Positions 7,350 to 14,962 are shown, counted from the stretch's first letter. The stretch: 15,349 nucleotides of DNA from Candidatus Multiplicimicrobium inquinatum (GCA_002344825.1 DDUN01000035.1:1-15349), one strand, 5' to 3'. Notes: generated by a model from the sequence alone, not told the origin. Numbers and translations are program-made.

Positions 7350-9656
7350 CTACTTGAAGAGTTTGGGTGGTCCGAAAGGCTTCATCCACACCAAAAAAAC
7401 CGGCATGACAATCAGCGTGCAAATCATCGCGATAAAAATCGCCAAGCTGGTTAAAACTCCGAAATAAACCGTGGGACGCACGCTTGCAAAAACACTGGAA
7501 GCGAATCCCACGGAAAGAATCAATGTGGAAGTCACCAGCGACGCGCCCACATGCCTGTATGTGTGATGCAGGGCAACCAGATAATTTTTTCTTTTTTTAA
7601 ATTCAATCTCAAAGCGATGAATAAAATGAATCGATGAATCAACAACTAACCCCAAAACAATGCCCGAAATCATTGCGGTCGGCATCGAAAGCTCAATTTT
7701 CAAAAAACCCATTACCGCGTAAACAAACAGAATGGGAAGCAAATTAGGAATCGCCGCCAGCAATCCGACCCGCACAGAACGGAAAAGCAGAACAATTAAA
7801 AATAAAATTGAAAAAAAGGAAACACCGAAGCTGCGTAATTGATAATCCACCAGTTTTTTCGCCATTTGCCCAAGCAGAGTAATATTACCGGTGACTTCAC
7901 AATCAAAATCGGCGGAAAGTTTTTGCCGTATAATCTCGCGAATACGCATATCCAAAGCGTCTCCTTCGCGGGTCCCCACCGCGCGGATGCGGGCTTCCAT
8001 GCGCAACTCCTGAAAATCATGTGAAATCCACTGTAAAGTATCCGCGGGGCTTTTATTCATCATTTCATTTAAATAAAGATCGATGCGCTTATCATCCTTG
8101 GGAATCACGTAAGACTCGGCTTTATCTTCCACGGTGGAATGAATTTTCTTTACCAGACTGGTAATCGCGTTGACCTTACGCACTCCATCCAACTTTTCAA
8201 TTTCGGTTTTGAAGTCATCCATTTTCTGCAAAGCGCCATGCGTCAAAAACGGCTTTCCGTCTTTGCGGCGAAAGACAAAGGCCATGTTATAAACGCCGGT
8301 AATGTTGTCGTCGATAAAACGCGTCGCTTTGGCGAGCGTGGAATCCGGCCGCAGTTGCTTAACCAGACTGGTATCCACTTCCAGCTTTTGCAAACCGTAA
8401 TAAGCAACAATCACCAAAAGAATCGTGAACAAAATAATCAATCGGCGCATTTGATATTCAATTTTCTCGACAAAATCGACCACCCTTTTTTCCCACCAGC
8501 TTTCTTTTTTGACATGCATAAAAAGCGACGCCGGCAACATAGGAAGAAGCACGGGAATCACCACCATATGAATCACATAAGAAAAAAAGGTTCCTAAGCT
8601 GGCGAAAAGCCCGAAGCTTTGAATCGCCGGAACAGGATTCAGCATGAGCGAAGCAAAACCCAAAATGGTTGTGAAATGCGCCAGGAAAGTCGGCTTGGAC
8701 AATTGCTTCATCGTCATATACACAACATACTTCATGGTTCGGGGATCACGGCGCGACGATTTCCGAATATCCAAAAACAAATTAATAAAATGAACCGAGT
8801 TCACAACGGCGATAATCATGATCACCGGCGCCAAAAGCGAAGTCACCAAATTAATTTCCTGGTTCAACGCGTGAATGCTTCCCATGGTCCAAACCAAAGT
8901 CATCAAAACGGTACTCATAGCCAAAAACACACAAATCAAACTGTGGTAAATCAAATAGATGGAAAGCATCAAAAGCAAAACAATCAAAGGCACAAAAATA
9001 TACTGGTCTCGTTGAATAAGGCGGATAAACTCGGCTTGCTCCACCGGCGCGCCGGCCAAATAAAACCGCATGTCGGAAGACTCATAGCTACGCAATGTTT
9101 TGTGCAGCTTCGCCATAAAATCACGGCTTTCAGGCTTAGCGCCTTTCACAGTTTTGGGGGGCTTGAGATAAATCAAAATGGTCGCATGCTTTCCGTCGGA
9201 AGAGACCAAGTTTTTGACAAAAAGTTCATTGGAGAGAATATCTTTTTTTAGATCATCCAGCTTCCTGTTCCCGGTCATCGCGGAATCAATCGCCGGCACC
9301 ATCTCCACGCCTAAAAACTTATGGCGTAAATCCATAACGCTGGCCAAACTGTAAACACTCTCCACTTCCGGAAATTCCGATATGGATTTCGAAAAATCTT
9401 CGAGCTTAATCAGCCGCTCTTTCGTAAACAAATCCGGAGTGGCCATGGCAACCACCACCATTTGGTCGCTTCCGTAACGTTCGCGATACTCGGCGTAATA
9501 CTCAAATTCGGAAGATTTTTTGACAAAAAGCGAGTCCATGGTGGGATCAATCACCAAATGCGGCATCTGCCGGGCAAAAAAAACTGTCCCCCCCATAAAT
9601 AAGATAAAAAGAGGCCAGCGCAAATAAACTGTCAGGCGGCTAAATCGTTCAAACAT
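7350..9656 (-). CDS. MMPL/RND-superfamily exporter (COG1033-like), 12 transmembrane helices
   Basis: This predicted inner-membrane exporter probably carries a lipid or lipid-linked product. The layout is typical: TM1 (WPLFILFMGG), a periplasmic loop of about 190 residues, TM2-6, TM7 (IILFTILLVIVAYYG), a second loop, TM8-12. Both halves carry the MMPL core motif: VVNSVHF in the first, with Asn where Asp is usual, and VVDSSIHF near residue 673 in the second, which keeps the Asp. The length of 768 aa is normal. I chose the ATG at 9656 over a TTG at 9707: a promoter with its -10 at 9669-9664 lies between them, so the TTG would sit upstream of the transcript start, and the 17 extra residues look non-native. 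It is divergent from the glycosyltransferase and 3.3 kb from the ketosynthase, similar to MMPL genes in aryl polyene clusters. The substrate is inferred. Confidence 0.85.
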   Translation of the reverse strand: MFERFSRLTVYLRWPLFILFMGGTVFFARQMPHLVIDPTMDSLFVKKSSEFEYYAEYRERYGSDQMVVVAMATPDLFTKERLIKLEDFSKSISEFPEVESVYSLASVMDLRHKFLGVEMVPAIDSAMTGNRKLDDLKKDILSNELFVKNLVSSDGKHATILIYLKPPKTVKGAKPESRDFMAKLHKTLRSYESSDMRFYLAGAPVEQAEFIRLIQRDQYIFVPLIVLLLMLSIYLIYHSLICVFLAMSTVLMTLVWTMGSIHALNQEINLVTSLLAPVIMIIAVVNSVHFINLFLDIRKSSRRDPRTMKYVVYMTMKQLSKPTFLAHFTTILGFASLMLNPVPAIQSFGLFASLGTFFSYVIHMVVIPVLLPMLPASLFMHVKKESWWEKRVVDFVEKIEYQMRRLIILFTILLVIVAYYGLQKLEVDTSLVKQLRPDSTLAKATRFIDDNITGVYNMAFVFRRKDGKPFLTHGALQKMDDFKTEIEKLDGVRKVNAITSLVKKIHSTVEDKAESYVIPKDDKRIDLYLNEMMNKSPADTLQWISHDFQELRMEARIRAVGTREGDALDMRIREIIRQKLSADFDCEVTGNITLLGQMAKKLVDYQLRSFGVSFFSILFLIVLLFRSVRVGLLAAIPNLLPILFVYAVMGFLKIELSMPTAMISGIVLGLVVDSSIHFIHRFEIEFKKRKNYLVALHHTYRHVGASLVTSTLILSVGFASSVFASVRPTVYFGVLTSLAIFIAMICTLIVMPVFLVWMKPFGPPKLFK

Positions 9657-9663
9657 GGGCGTC

Positions 9664-9692
9664 ATTGTAAAGGTCGCCCCGAGCTCAATCAA
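9664..9692 (-). promoter_or_regulatory. Promoter of the exporter gene, apparently leaderless
   Basis: On the minus strand TTGATT (9692-9687) is followed after 17 bp by TACAAT (9669-9664), a 5 of 6 match to the -10 consensus. Seven bases then separate it from the ATG at 9656, so transcription should begin at or within a base or two of the A of the start codon. There is no Shine-Dalgarno sequence before this ATG, which fits leaderless translation. Confidence 0.55.
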
Positions 9693-9738
9693 CGAAAAAT
9701 CATGCAAAAAAACAGCGGAAGAAGCCTCTATTTCTTAT

Positions 9739-9766
9739 TTGATGTTTCGGGTTTAGCGCATATAAT
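9739..9766 (+). promoter_or_regulatory. Promoter of the glycosyltransferase gene, apparently leaderless
   Basis: TTGATG (9739-9744) and a perfect TATAAT (9761-9766) are separated by 16 bp. The ATG starts at 9772, only five bases after the -10 box, so the expected transcript start coincides with the start codon. No ribosome binding site precedes it. Together with the exporter promoter it fills the 115-bp divergent gap. Confidence 0.6.
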
Positions 9767-9771
9767 TCCGC

Positions 9772-10941
9772 ATGCTTTTTCACTGGTCTTTAGTGCCTGC
9801 GCTCATTTTGGCTTTGGTTTGGCTTTACCGAACCTTTCACGCGATTCATACGGTGCTGGTTTCTCCCCAGCTTTATCCTTCAAAGGAATCACGGCGCACG
9901 GCAACTCCTTCGGTCAGCATCCTCATTCCCGCGCGTAATGAAGAAAAAAATATCGGAACCTGTATTCGCTCACTTCTGACTCAAATCGGCAGTCATGATG
10001 AAATCATCGTCGTGAATGATCGGTCAAGCGACCGCACCGAAGAAATCTTAAAAAGCTTGGGGGCGGAACTTGTAATAGACAACAGACACGAAAAAAAACA
10101 GCTGCGCTATATCAATTTGGACCATACCGATGAAACCTGGACGGGTAAAAATTACGCGCTTCACCAAGCGATGCCCTTCGCCAAAAGCGACTGGCTGCTT
10201 TTCACGGATGCCGACACGGAACATTACCCTGGAAGCCTTGCCGCCACCTTAGAGTACGCTCAAGTCAATAAAATCGATTATTTGACGCTCTTTCCGCAAT
10301 GCGTCACCAAAACATTTTGGGAACATGTGATCCAGACCTGCTCGTTTTCTTTTATTGGTCTGTGGTTCCCTATTCAAAAAATCAACAATCCAAAATCTGA
10401 AAAATATTTCGCGAATGGCCAATACGCTTTGCTGAACCGCGCGCATTATGAAAGAATCGGCGGACATGCAGCGGTTAAAGGAGAGTTCCTGGAAGATTTC
10501 GCCATGATGAAAAAAACCAAGGAAGTCAGCGCGCGCGGATTAGTCGGTGTCGGCGTGCATCTGTATGGCACCCATATGTATGACGGACTGCCGCAAATTT
10601 GGCGCGGGTGGCGGCGCATTTATCTGCATGGCTTCAACCGCAACCCCTGGGTTTTGGGGCGCAAAGCATCCGGTCTTCTGCTCTTTTCGGTATTTCCGTT
10701 TGTCGTTTCGCCGTACCTGCATTGGCTTGCCTGGAAAAACCCATCCACTTATCTTTTAACCGATATTATCCTGCATGTCGCATTAATCAATATTTTTGTG
10801 GTCGCCTGGAAAGCCAGCTCTGTCATCCGCGCGAAAAAAATCTATTCCCTTCTTCACGCGCTCGGCGCATTCATGCTCGCCCTGATCTTTTTTGACGCGA
10901 TTCATGTCGCGGTGACCGGCAAAAAAACTAAGTGGAGATAG
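9772..10941 (+). CDS. Family 2 glycosyltransferase, HpnB/CrtQ-like, membrane-anchored
   Basis: This enzyme transfers a sugar from a nucleotide donor at the inner face of the membrane. An N-terminal membrane anchor (about residues 5-30) precedes a GT-A domain with SILIPARNEE (49-58), VNDRSSD (81-87), the metal-binding DAD at 146-148, the acceptor-base region FLEDF (239-243), and a WRGWRR motif at 277-282 followed by GFNRNPW. Three hydrophobic C-terminal segments (about 302-322, 328-347, 358-382) complete the HpnB/CrtQ-like architecture, whose relatives act on hopanoids or carotenoid acids. Here the likely acceptor is the lipid made by the neighbouring ketosynthase genes (inference). At 389 aa it is complete. 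It has its own promoter and is divergent from the exporter. Cellulose-synthase-like processive activity is unlikely, as the protein is too short and lacks the multi-helix channel. Confidence 0.85.
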   Translation: MLFHWSLVPALILALVWLYRTFHAIHTVLVSPQLYPSKESRRTATPSVSILIPARNEEKNIGTCIRSLLTQIGSHDEIIVVNDRSSDRTEEILKSLGAELVIDNRHEKKQLRYINLDHTDETWTGKNYALHQAMPFAKSDWLLFTDADTEHYPGSLAATLEYAQVNKIDYLTLFPQCVTKTFWEHVIQTCSFSFIGLWFPIQKINNPKSEKYFANGQYALLNRAHYERIGGHAAVKGEFLEDFAMMKKTKEVSARGLVGVGVHLYGTHMYDGLPQIWRGWRRIYLHGFNRNPWVLGRKASGLLLFSVFPFVVSPYLHWLAWKNPSTYLLTDIILHVALINIFVVAWKASSVIRAKKIYSLLHALGAFMLALIFFDAIHVAVTGKKTKWR

Positions 10942-11030
10942 CTTAGTCGCCGCGGGGCTTTAAGTCCTCATCGCCGGACAGGCTTGCCGCTCCAAAGCCG
11001 CGGCCGGCTTCGGAAACCATATTTTGCTAC

Positions 11031-11067
11031 GGTGTTTTTTAAATGAAGGAAGTCATTTAAAAACACC
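11031..11067. terminator. Candidate bidirectional terminator hairpin
   Basis: GGTGTTTTTTAAATGA (11031-11046) pairs with TCATTTAAAAACACC (11053-11067) as a 15-bp stem with one bulged T and a six-base loop (AGGAAG). It lies 90 bp after the glycosyltransferase stop and between convergent genes. No separate T-tract follows, the T-runs being inside the stem, so efficient intrinsic termination is uncertain. Confidence 0.45.
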
Positions 11068-11075
11068 TGCCGCTC

Positions 11076-11113
11076 AATAAATAATCAGACTCATTTTTTA
11101 AGAATTATTTATT
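11076..11113. repeat. 10-bp AT-only inverted repeat
   Basis: AATAAATAAT (11076-11085) and ATTATTTATT (11104-11113) are perfect reverse complements with an 18-nt loop. It lies 9 bp beyond the previous hairpin and could assist termination, but the stem is weak and might be chance in AT-rich DNA. Confidence 0.35.
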
Positions 11114-11167
11114 TCCGCGATGCCGCAAAAGATTGCTTTCCTGGGAAAAGAGAAACGTAAGATTTGA

Positions 11168-11288
11168 AGACTGCTCAAAAGGGTTCAGATACAAGGCGCA
11201 TGCAAACGACCGCGGAGGCGTATGGGGCAATACGCCGCACAAGGAAGTGCAGCATGCAACGCCGTAGATGAGCCCTTTTCAGCAGTCT
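11168..11288. repeat. Structured palindromic element, copy 2 (121 bp)
   Basis: Ends AGACTGCT (11168-11175) and AGCAGTCT (11281-11288) are exact reverse complements. Inward come a C/C mismatch, AAAAGGG/CCCTTTT, TTCA/TGAG, a tandem G-A/A-G mismatch, TAC/GTA, a two-base bulge, GGCG/CGCC, GCATGC (11198-11203) with GCATGC (11252-11257), and the tip GGCGTAT (11217-11223) with ATACGCC (11230-11236). The arrangement of mismatches is the same as in copy 1, while most stem sequences differ but still pair. Its right end overlaps the reductase stop codon (11289-11287). From memory, similar palindromes occur at gene ends in other bacterial phyla; I could not check this. Confidence 0.8.
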
Positions 11289-12381
11289 AGTTCACTACTA
11301 AGTAGCCGACTTTGACGGCATAGCCGATGAGCGTTCGAAGAAACTCCGCGTCCGTTACGGGAAATTTGACGCCTGTTCCCTGAAGAGCTTTTTCGGTTTC
11401 GGTGGTGTCGAAGGTCAATAAATCATTTGAATAGCCGAGATAAGGACGCAGCATATCAAACACATACTTCTCATCCGGCTTCAAACAATCGGGATCAAAA
11501 TCATCAGGATCAACAAGCTCGATTTTAGGAACTTTCGGATACACCTCATCTTTTAAATCAAGCAACATGCCGATGGTCGGGGGATCTTTCGCGACTAAAT
11601 GAAAGGTCTTGCCAATATTCGCGGGATTTTTCACAAGCGCCATGGTGCCATGAATCACGAAATCAATCGGGACAATATTAAACCGATGGTGACGGCGGCC
11701 GACTAACTTGGAAATGACTCCGTGCGCAAACAATTTGAAGAAAGGATAGATCACATTAAAATCCGAAACTTCACCCGTTTTTGAATCTCCCACGACAATA
11801 CTCGGACGAATGATAATAACCGGCAAACCTTCGGACATGGCTTCACGGACTTTTGTTTCTGAACGATATTTGCTGGATTCATAAAAGTTCGCGTGGCCGG
11901 GGCTTGTTGGTAAACTATTTTCACGGGAATGACATTTCTTCAAACTGCCGGCGACATAGGCCGTACTGAAATAAACAAATTTTTCGAGTTTGCCTTTAAA
12001 ACGCCAAATACGCGCGATATGCAAAGCCTGTTCAGTGCCATAAAAGTTGATTTTCATGCAATCTTCTTCGCTGCCGTTTAACGCGGTCAGCGCGGCAATA
12101 TGATAAAAATCATCTACTTCTTTAGTTAAAGATTGGATCAAAGGCTCACTCAAACCCAAATTAGGAAGAGTGACATCCCCTTCGACAATGCGAACGCGGG
12201 ACAAATGCTCGGGCTTAACCTTTGAGTCTAAAAGCTTATGCACGCGCTCTTCAGCGGTATGTTTGTGCGATGACCGCGCGAGTAAAACGACTTCATCGTC
12301 AGTGTCAGCCAAAATTTGGCGGACGAGATCGCGCCCCAAAACTCCGGTGGAACCGGTAATAAATAATTTTCGTTTCATCAT
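11287..12381 (-). CDS. Thioester-reductase-like extended SDR (NAD_binding_4 type)
   Basis: This NAD(P)H-dependent reductase resembles the reductase domains that release acyl thioesters as aldehydes or alcohols, and fatty acyl-CoA reductases. The Rossmann motif GSTGVLG lies at 10-16, the catalytic Ser/Thr region YFSTAYVAG at 137-145, and the catalytic pair Tyr167-x3-Lys171 in FYESSKY. The diagnostic RPSIVVGDSKTGEVSDF follows at 192-208. The protein is free-standing (364 aa) with no carrier or adenylation domain fused. It lies 82 bp downstream of the ketosynthase on the same strand. Two adjacent ATGs are possible; GGAAA just upstream fits the second (12378) slightly better. The role could be reductive release of the acyl chain or modification of a ketone or sugar; release is favoured by the NAD_binding_4-like motif. 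The stop codon touches the palindromic element. Confidence 0.8.
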   Translation of the reverse strand: MMKRKLFITGSTGVLGRDLVRQILADTDDEVVLLARSSHKHTAEERVHKLLDSKVKPEHLSRVRIVEGDVTLPNLGLSEPLIQSLTKEVDDFYHIAALTALNGSEEDCMKINFYGTEQALHIARIWRFKGKLEKFVYFSTAYVAGSLKKCHSRENSLPTSPGHANFYESSKYRSETKVREAMSEGLPVIIIRPSIVVGDSKTGEVSDFNVIYPFFKLFAHGVISKLVGRRHHRFNIVPIDFVIHGTMALVKNPANIGKTFHLVAKDPPTIGMLLDLKDEVYPKVPKIELVDPDDFDPDCLKPDEKYVFDMLRPYLGYSNDLLTFDTTETEKALQGTGVKFPVTDAEFLRTLIGYAVKVGYLVVN

Positions 12382-12403
12382 TTTCCGTTTTGTTTTTACT
12401 CTG

Positions 12404-12447
12404 GGCTATAAGCCGAAGCTTGCTTCGAACCTATGGTCGTATGACCA
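12404..12447. other. Run of three small hairpins between the ketosynthase and reductase genes
   Basis: In the 82-bp gap, GGCT/AGCC (12404-12414), CGAAGC/GCTTCG (12414-12427) and TGGTC/GACCA (12434-12447) follow one another with loops of 2-4 nt. No T-tract follows on the minus strand, so an mRNA processing or stability role, or a partial terminator that lowers reductase expression, is as likely as a full stop. Confidence 0.4.
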
Positions 12448-12463
12448 CGCCCAACCGTATCTT

Positions 12464-13750
12464 TTAATATTTCTTAAGTACAAGGCAAACATTTTGTCCG
12501 CCAAACCCAAATGAGTTGGCAATCGCGGCATTCACTTCTGATTTTCGCGCATGATTCGGAACATAATCCAAATCACATTCCGGATCCGGCTCACTCAGGT
12601 TAATCGTCGGCGGAAGCATCGAATCACGCATTGCAAGCAAACAGGTTTGCGCCGCCACCACCCCCGAAGCCGTAATCATATGCCCCAGCTGCGACTTAAT
12701 CGAGCTCATCGGCACTTTCTTGGCGGCATCTCCAAAAACCTTCTTAATCACGCGCGTTTCCGACGCGTCATTTACCGCGGTGGAAGTTCCGTGGGCACTA
12801 ATATAGTCAATTTCGCTTGGCTGTAAACCGGATTTCCTCAGCGCCTGAGTCACGGCATCCGCCGCGCCTTTCACTTCCGGATCCATATCCGTCAAACGGT
12901 AAGCGTCCGCCGTACAGCTTTGTCCAAGAATTTCACCCAAAATCTTGGCTCCGCGCTTTTTCGCATGCTCATACTCTTCTAAAACCATCACCCCACCGCC
13001 CTCGGCCATCACAAACCCGCTTCGGGTTTTATCAAAAGGACGCGATGCCTTTTTTGGCTCAGCGTTATTCGTGGAAAGCGCGGTCAATAAACCAAACCCT
13101 GAAATTCCCAAAGGATAAATCATCGAATTCGATCCACCCGCTAACATCAAATCAGCATCGCCGCGTTTGATGAGTTCGAAGCCTTCGCCCAACGCCTGTA
13201 AAGAAGCAGCGCAGGCGGTAATGCAGTTTGAAACCGGTCCTCGCAACCCAAAAATGCGCGCAAGATGGCTAACGGTCATAAAAGATTGCGACTCCAGTTC
13301 TAGCCCGCCTTTTAAATACTTTTGGGCATTCTGAACATATAAATCCGCATCCACTTTGCCGTCGGGAGTCGATGAAGAAATCAAAGTCTTCGCGAAACCA
13401 TCCGAGTCAGTACCGCTGTCGCCCGCCGCGAAATAAATCCCGAAACGATCCGCGTCATAATCACTTGGTTTAAGTCCGGACTCCGCCAACGCTTCCTCTG
13501 CGGCTTGCAAAGCAAAAAAAGTTCCGCGAAAAGCGTCTTTCAGCAAAGGATCAAAGTCCTGCCATTTTTTAAACGGAAAATCTTTCACTTCACCGGCAAT
13601 CTTGGTCGCGAAGCCGGAAGCATCAAAAATCTTGATCAAATCAATGCCTGATTCTCCGGCCAGAATTCTTTTCCAGGTTGTTTCCAAATCACAGGCCAAA
13701 GGCGTCACCGCGCCCATTCCTGCCACGACCACGCGTCTTAGACTACTCAT
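12464..13750 (-). CDS. Beta-ketoacyl-ACP synthase, catalytically complete (KS-alpha, FabF-like)
   Basis: This enzyme condenses malonyl-ACP with a growing acyl chain by decarboxylation. The full C-H-H set is visible: Cys180 in NCITACAAS, His320 in SAHGTST, and Lys352/His357 in IKSQLGH, followed by the closing motif NSFGFGGQN at 412-420. The length of 428 aa is normal for the FabF/KAS II group. The ATG overlaps the stop codon of the preceding ketosynthase-like gene (ATGA at 13750-13747), so the two are translationally coupled, as expected for subunits of one heterodimer. The upstream partner lacks the nucleophile, so this protein would be the active half of a KS/chain-length-factor pair. A housekeeping FabF role is less likely because of that pairing and the neighbouring reductase, glycosyltransferase and exporter genes. 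Confidence 0.9.
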   Translation of the reverse strand: MSSLRRVVVAGMGAVTPLACDLETTWKRILAGESGIDLIKIFDASGFATKIAGEVKDFPFKKWQDFDPLLKDAFRGTFFALQAAEEALAESGLKPSDYDADRFGIYFAAGDSGTDSDGFAKTLISSSTPDGKVDADLYVQNAQKYLKGGLELESQSFMTVSHLARIFGLRGPVSNCITACAASLQALGEGFELIKRGDADLMLAGGSNSMIYPLGISGFGLLTALSTNNAEPKKASRPFDKTRSGFVMAEGGGVMVLEEYEHAKKRGAKILGEILGQSCTADAYRLTDMDPEVKGAADAVTQALRKSGLQPSEIDYISAHGTSTAVNDASETRVIKKVFGDAAKKVPMSSIKSQLGHMITASGVVAAQTCLLAMRDSMLPPTINLSEPDPECDLDYVPNHARKSEVNAAIANSFGFGGQNVCLVLKKY

Positions 13751-14934
13751 GCTTTAAACTTTCTAAAAATAAGCGCCGTATTCTGCCCGCAAAAACCAAA
13801 TGAGTTCAGCATCACGGTTGAAATTTCTTTTTCTGTCGATGGAAAACGGTTTTCATAAACCGCCGCCGCGGCCGCCGCGCTTTCAATCCCGCCCGCGGCA
13901 TATACCGTATGCCCAATCAGCGGTTTTAAAGCGGCCACATAAACCCCTTTTGTCAAACAAGCCTTAAGCGCCGCTTCTTCCAGAAGGTCGTGGTCACGCA
14001 TACCGCTGCCATTGGCAATCACCGCGTTCAAATCAGAAAAAGACATTCCCGCGTCCTGAACCGCGCGGCGCATGGCTTTTTCTTTGCCGGAACCGTCGTG
14101 ATGCTGAATAGGGCTCGTGTTGCTATCCGGCGCGGAACCCAAACCGCAAAACTCCGCGTAAATTTTCGCGTTGCGTTTTTGCGCGTGCTCAAGCGATTCC
14201 AAAACCAAAACACCGGCCCCTTCGCCGACAACCATGCCATCCGCATACTGTGAAAAAACATGATGTACACGGCTCGGTGAAAGCATATTGAAAAGTTGAA
14301 AACGCGAAATTCCCATCGGATTTAATTTTGAATCAGCACCGCCCGCAAGCATCACTTCCGCGTCGCCCCGTTCAATCACGCGTGCCGCTTCGCCGATGGC
14401 TTGCGCGCCCGAAGCCGCGGAAAAAGTCACCGTATTGGAATAACCCCGCAACCCAAATTCAATCGTGACATGGCTGGCGGGCATATTGGGTAAATACTTC
14501 AGCATCCAAAGCGGAAAAAAAGAGGGCGAACCTTCACTACCGAACTTGGGCATCGAAAACGATCCGTCGGGTAAAACCGCTTTTTGATAACCTGAGGCAA
14601 GTTCTTCCAATTCATTGTTGATCACGCAGGAGCCGATCACCACACCGCTTCTCGCAAGGTCGAGCGTTGAGAGATCCATACCCGCGTCTTCGAAAGCAAG
14701 TTTCGAAGCAGCCACCGCGAATTGAATATCACGCGACATTAATTTAATATTTTTGCGGTTCTTAACGTATTGCTTAGGATCAAAATCAGGCACTTCCCCG
14801 CCAAAGAGAGATGGAAAACGAGTCACTGTTCGCAGCGCTGACTGCCCCTGAAGACAAGCATCCCAAAACGGCTTCCACCCCGCACCGCAAGCACTTAATA
14901 CGCCCAAACCTGTAATAACAACTCTGTTCTTCAC
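13747..14934 (-). CDS. Ketosynthase-like protein lacking the active-site Cys (chain-length-factor type, KS-beta)
   Basis: The fold motifs of FabF are present: RVVITGLGVLSACG at the N-terminus, VMLAGGADSKLNPMGIS, GEGAGVLVLE, NSFGFCGQN. The catalytic centre is degraded. Where TACA(T/S)G is expected the protein has TFSAASG (residues 170-176 from the GTG start), so Cys is replaced by Ala (or Ser, depending on a one-residue shift). HGTGT is NGSGM, losing the first His; KPLIGH keeps the second His. This pattern is that of chain-length factors, which dimerise with a true KS and set product length. I chose the GTG at 14934, one base after the dehydratase stop, because family members start just before KNRVVITG. 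A TTG at 14964 would add ten residues encoded by a heptanucleotide repeat and overlap the dehydratase gene. It is coupled to the next gene through ATGA. Confidence 0.85.
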   Translation of the reverse strand: MKNRVVITGLGVLSACGAGWKPFWDACLQGQSALRTVTRFPSLFGGEVPDFDPKQYVKNRKNIKLMSRDIQFAVAASKLAFEDAGMDLSTLDLARSGVVIGSCVINNELEELASGYQKAVLPDGSFSMPKFGSEGSPSFFPLWMLKYLPNMPASHVTIEFGLRGYSNTVTFSAASGAQAIGEAARVIERGDAEVMLAGGADSKLNPMGISRFQLFNMLSPSRVHHVFSQYADGMVVGEGAGVLVLESLEHAQKRNAKIYAEFCGLGSAPDSNTSPIQHHDGSGKEKAMRRAVQDAGMSFSDLNAVIANGSGMRDHDLLEEAALKACLTKGVYVAALKPLIGHTVYAAGGIESAAAAAAVYENRFPSTEKEISTVMLNSFGFCGQNTALIFRKFKA

Positions 14935-14962
14935 TTTAGTCTTCAGTCTTTGGTCTTCGGTC
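14935..14962 (-). repeat. Heptanucleotide tandem repeat, four copies of GAC(C/T)(A/G)AA
   Basis: Reading the minus strand, GACCGAA, GACCAAA, GACTGAA and GACTAAA follow one another exactly (14962-14935). The array encodes the last residues and stop codon (TAA, 14938-14936) of the dehydratase and ends one base before codon 1 of the chain-length-factor gene. Because 7 is not a multiple of 3, gain or loss of one unit would change the reading frame at this junction. Confidence 0.7.

Larger units (their letters stand above)
10942..11286. other. Convergent gene-free gap between the glycosyltransferase and reductase genes
   Basis: No coding frame is evident. The gap contains a GC-rich hairpin (AAGCCG 10995-11000 with CGGCTT 11005-11010), an A/T-rich hairpin (11031-11067), a 10-bp inverted repeat (11076-11113) and palindromic element copy 2 (11168-11288). 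The stacked hairpins suit termination of transcripts arriving from both sides. Confidence 0.6.

Noticed and set aside
8139..9251. Plus-strand frames of 152 and 210 codons inside the exporter gene
   Set aside because: They are antisense to a well-supported 12-helix membrane protein, and their His/Gln/Asn-rich composition is typical of antisense translation of hydrophobic codons.
9657..9707. Exporter start at the TTG at 9707
   Set aside because: It lies upstream of the best promoter -10 box, has no ribosome binding site, and adds 17 residues unlike the N-terminus of related exporters.
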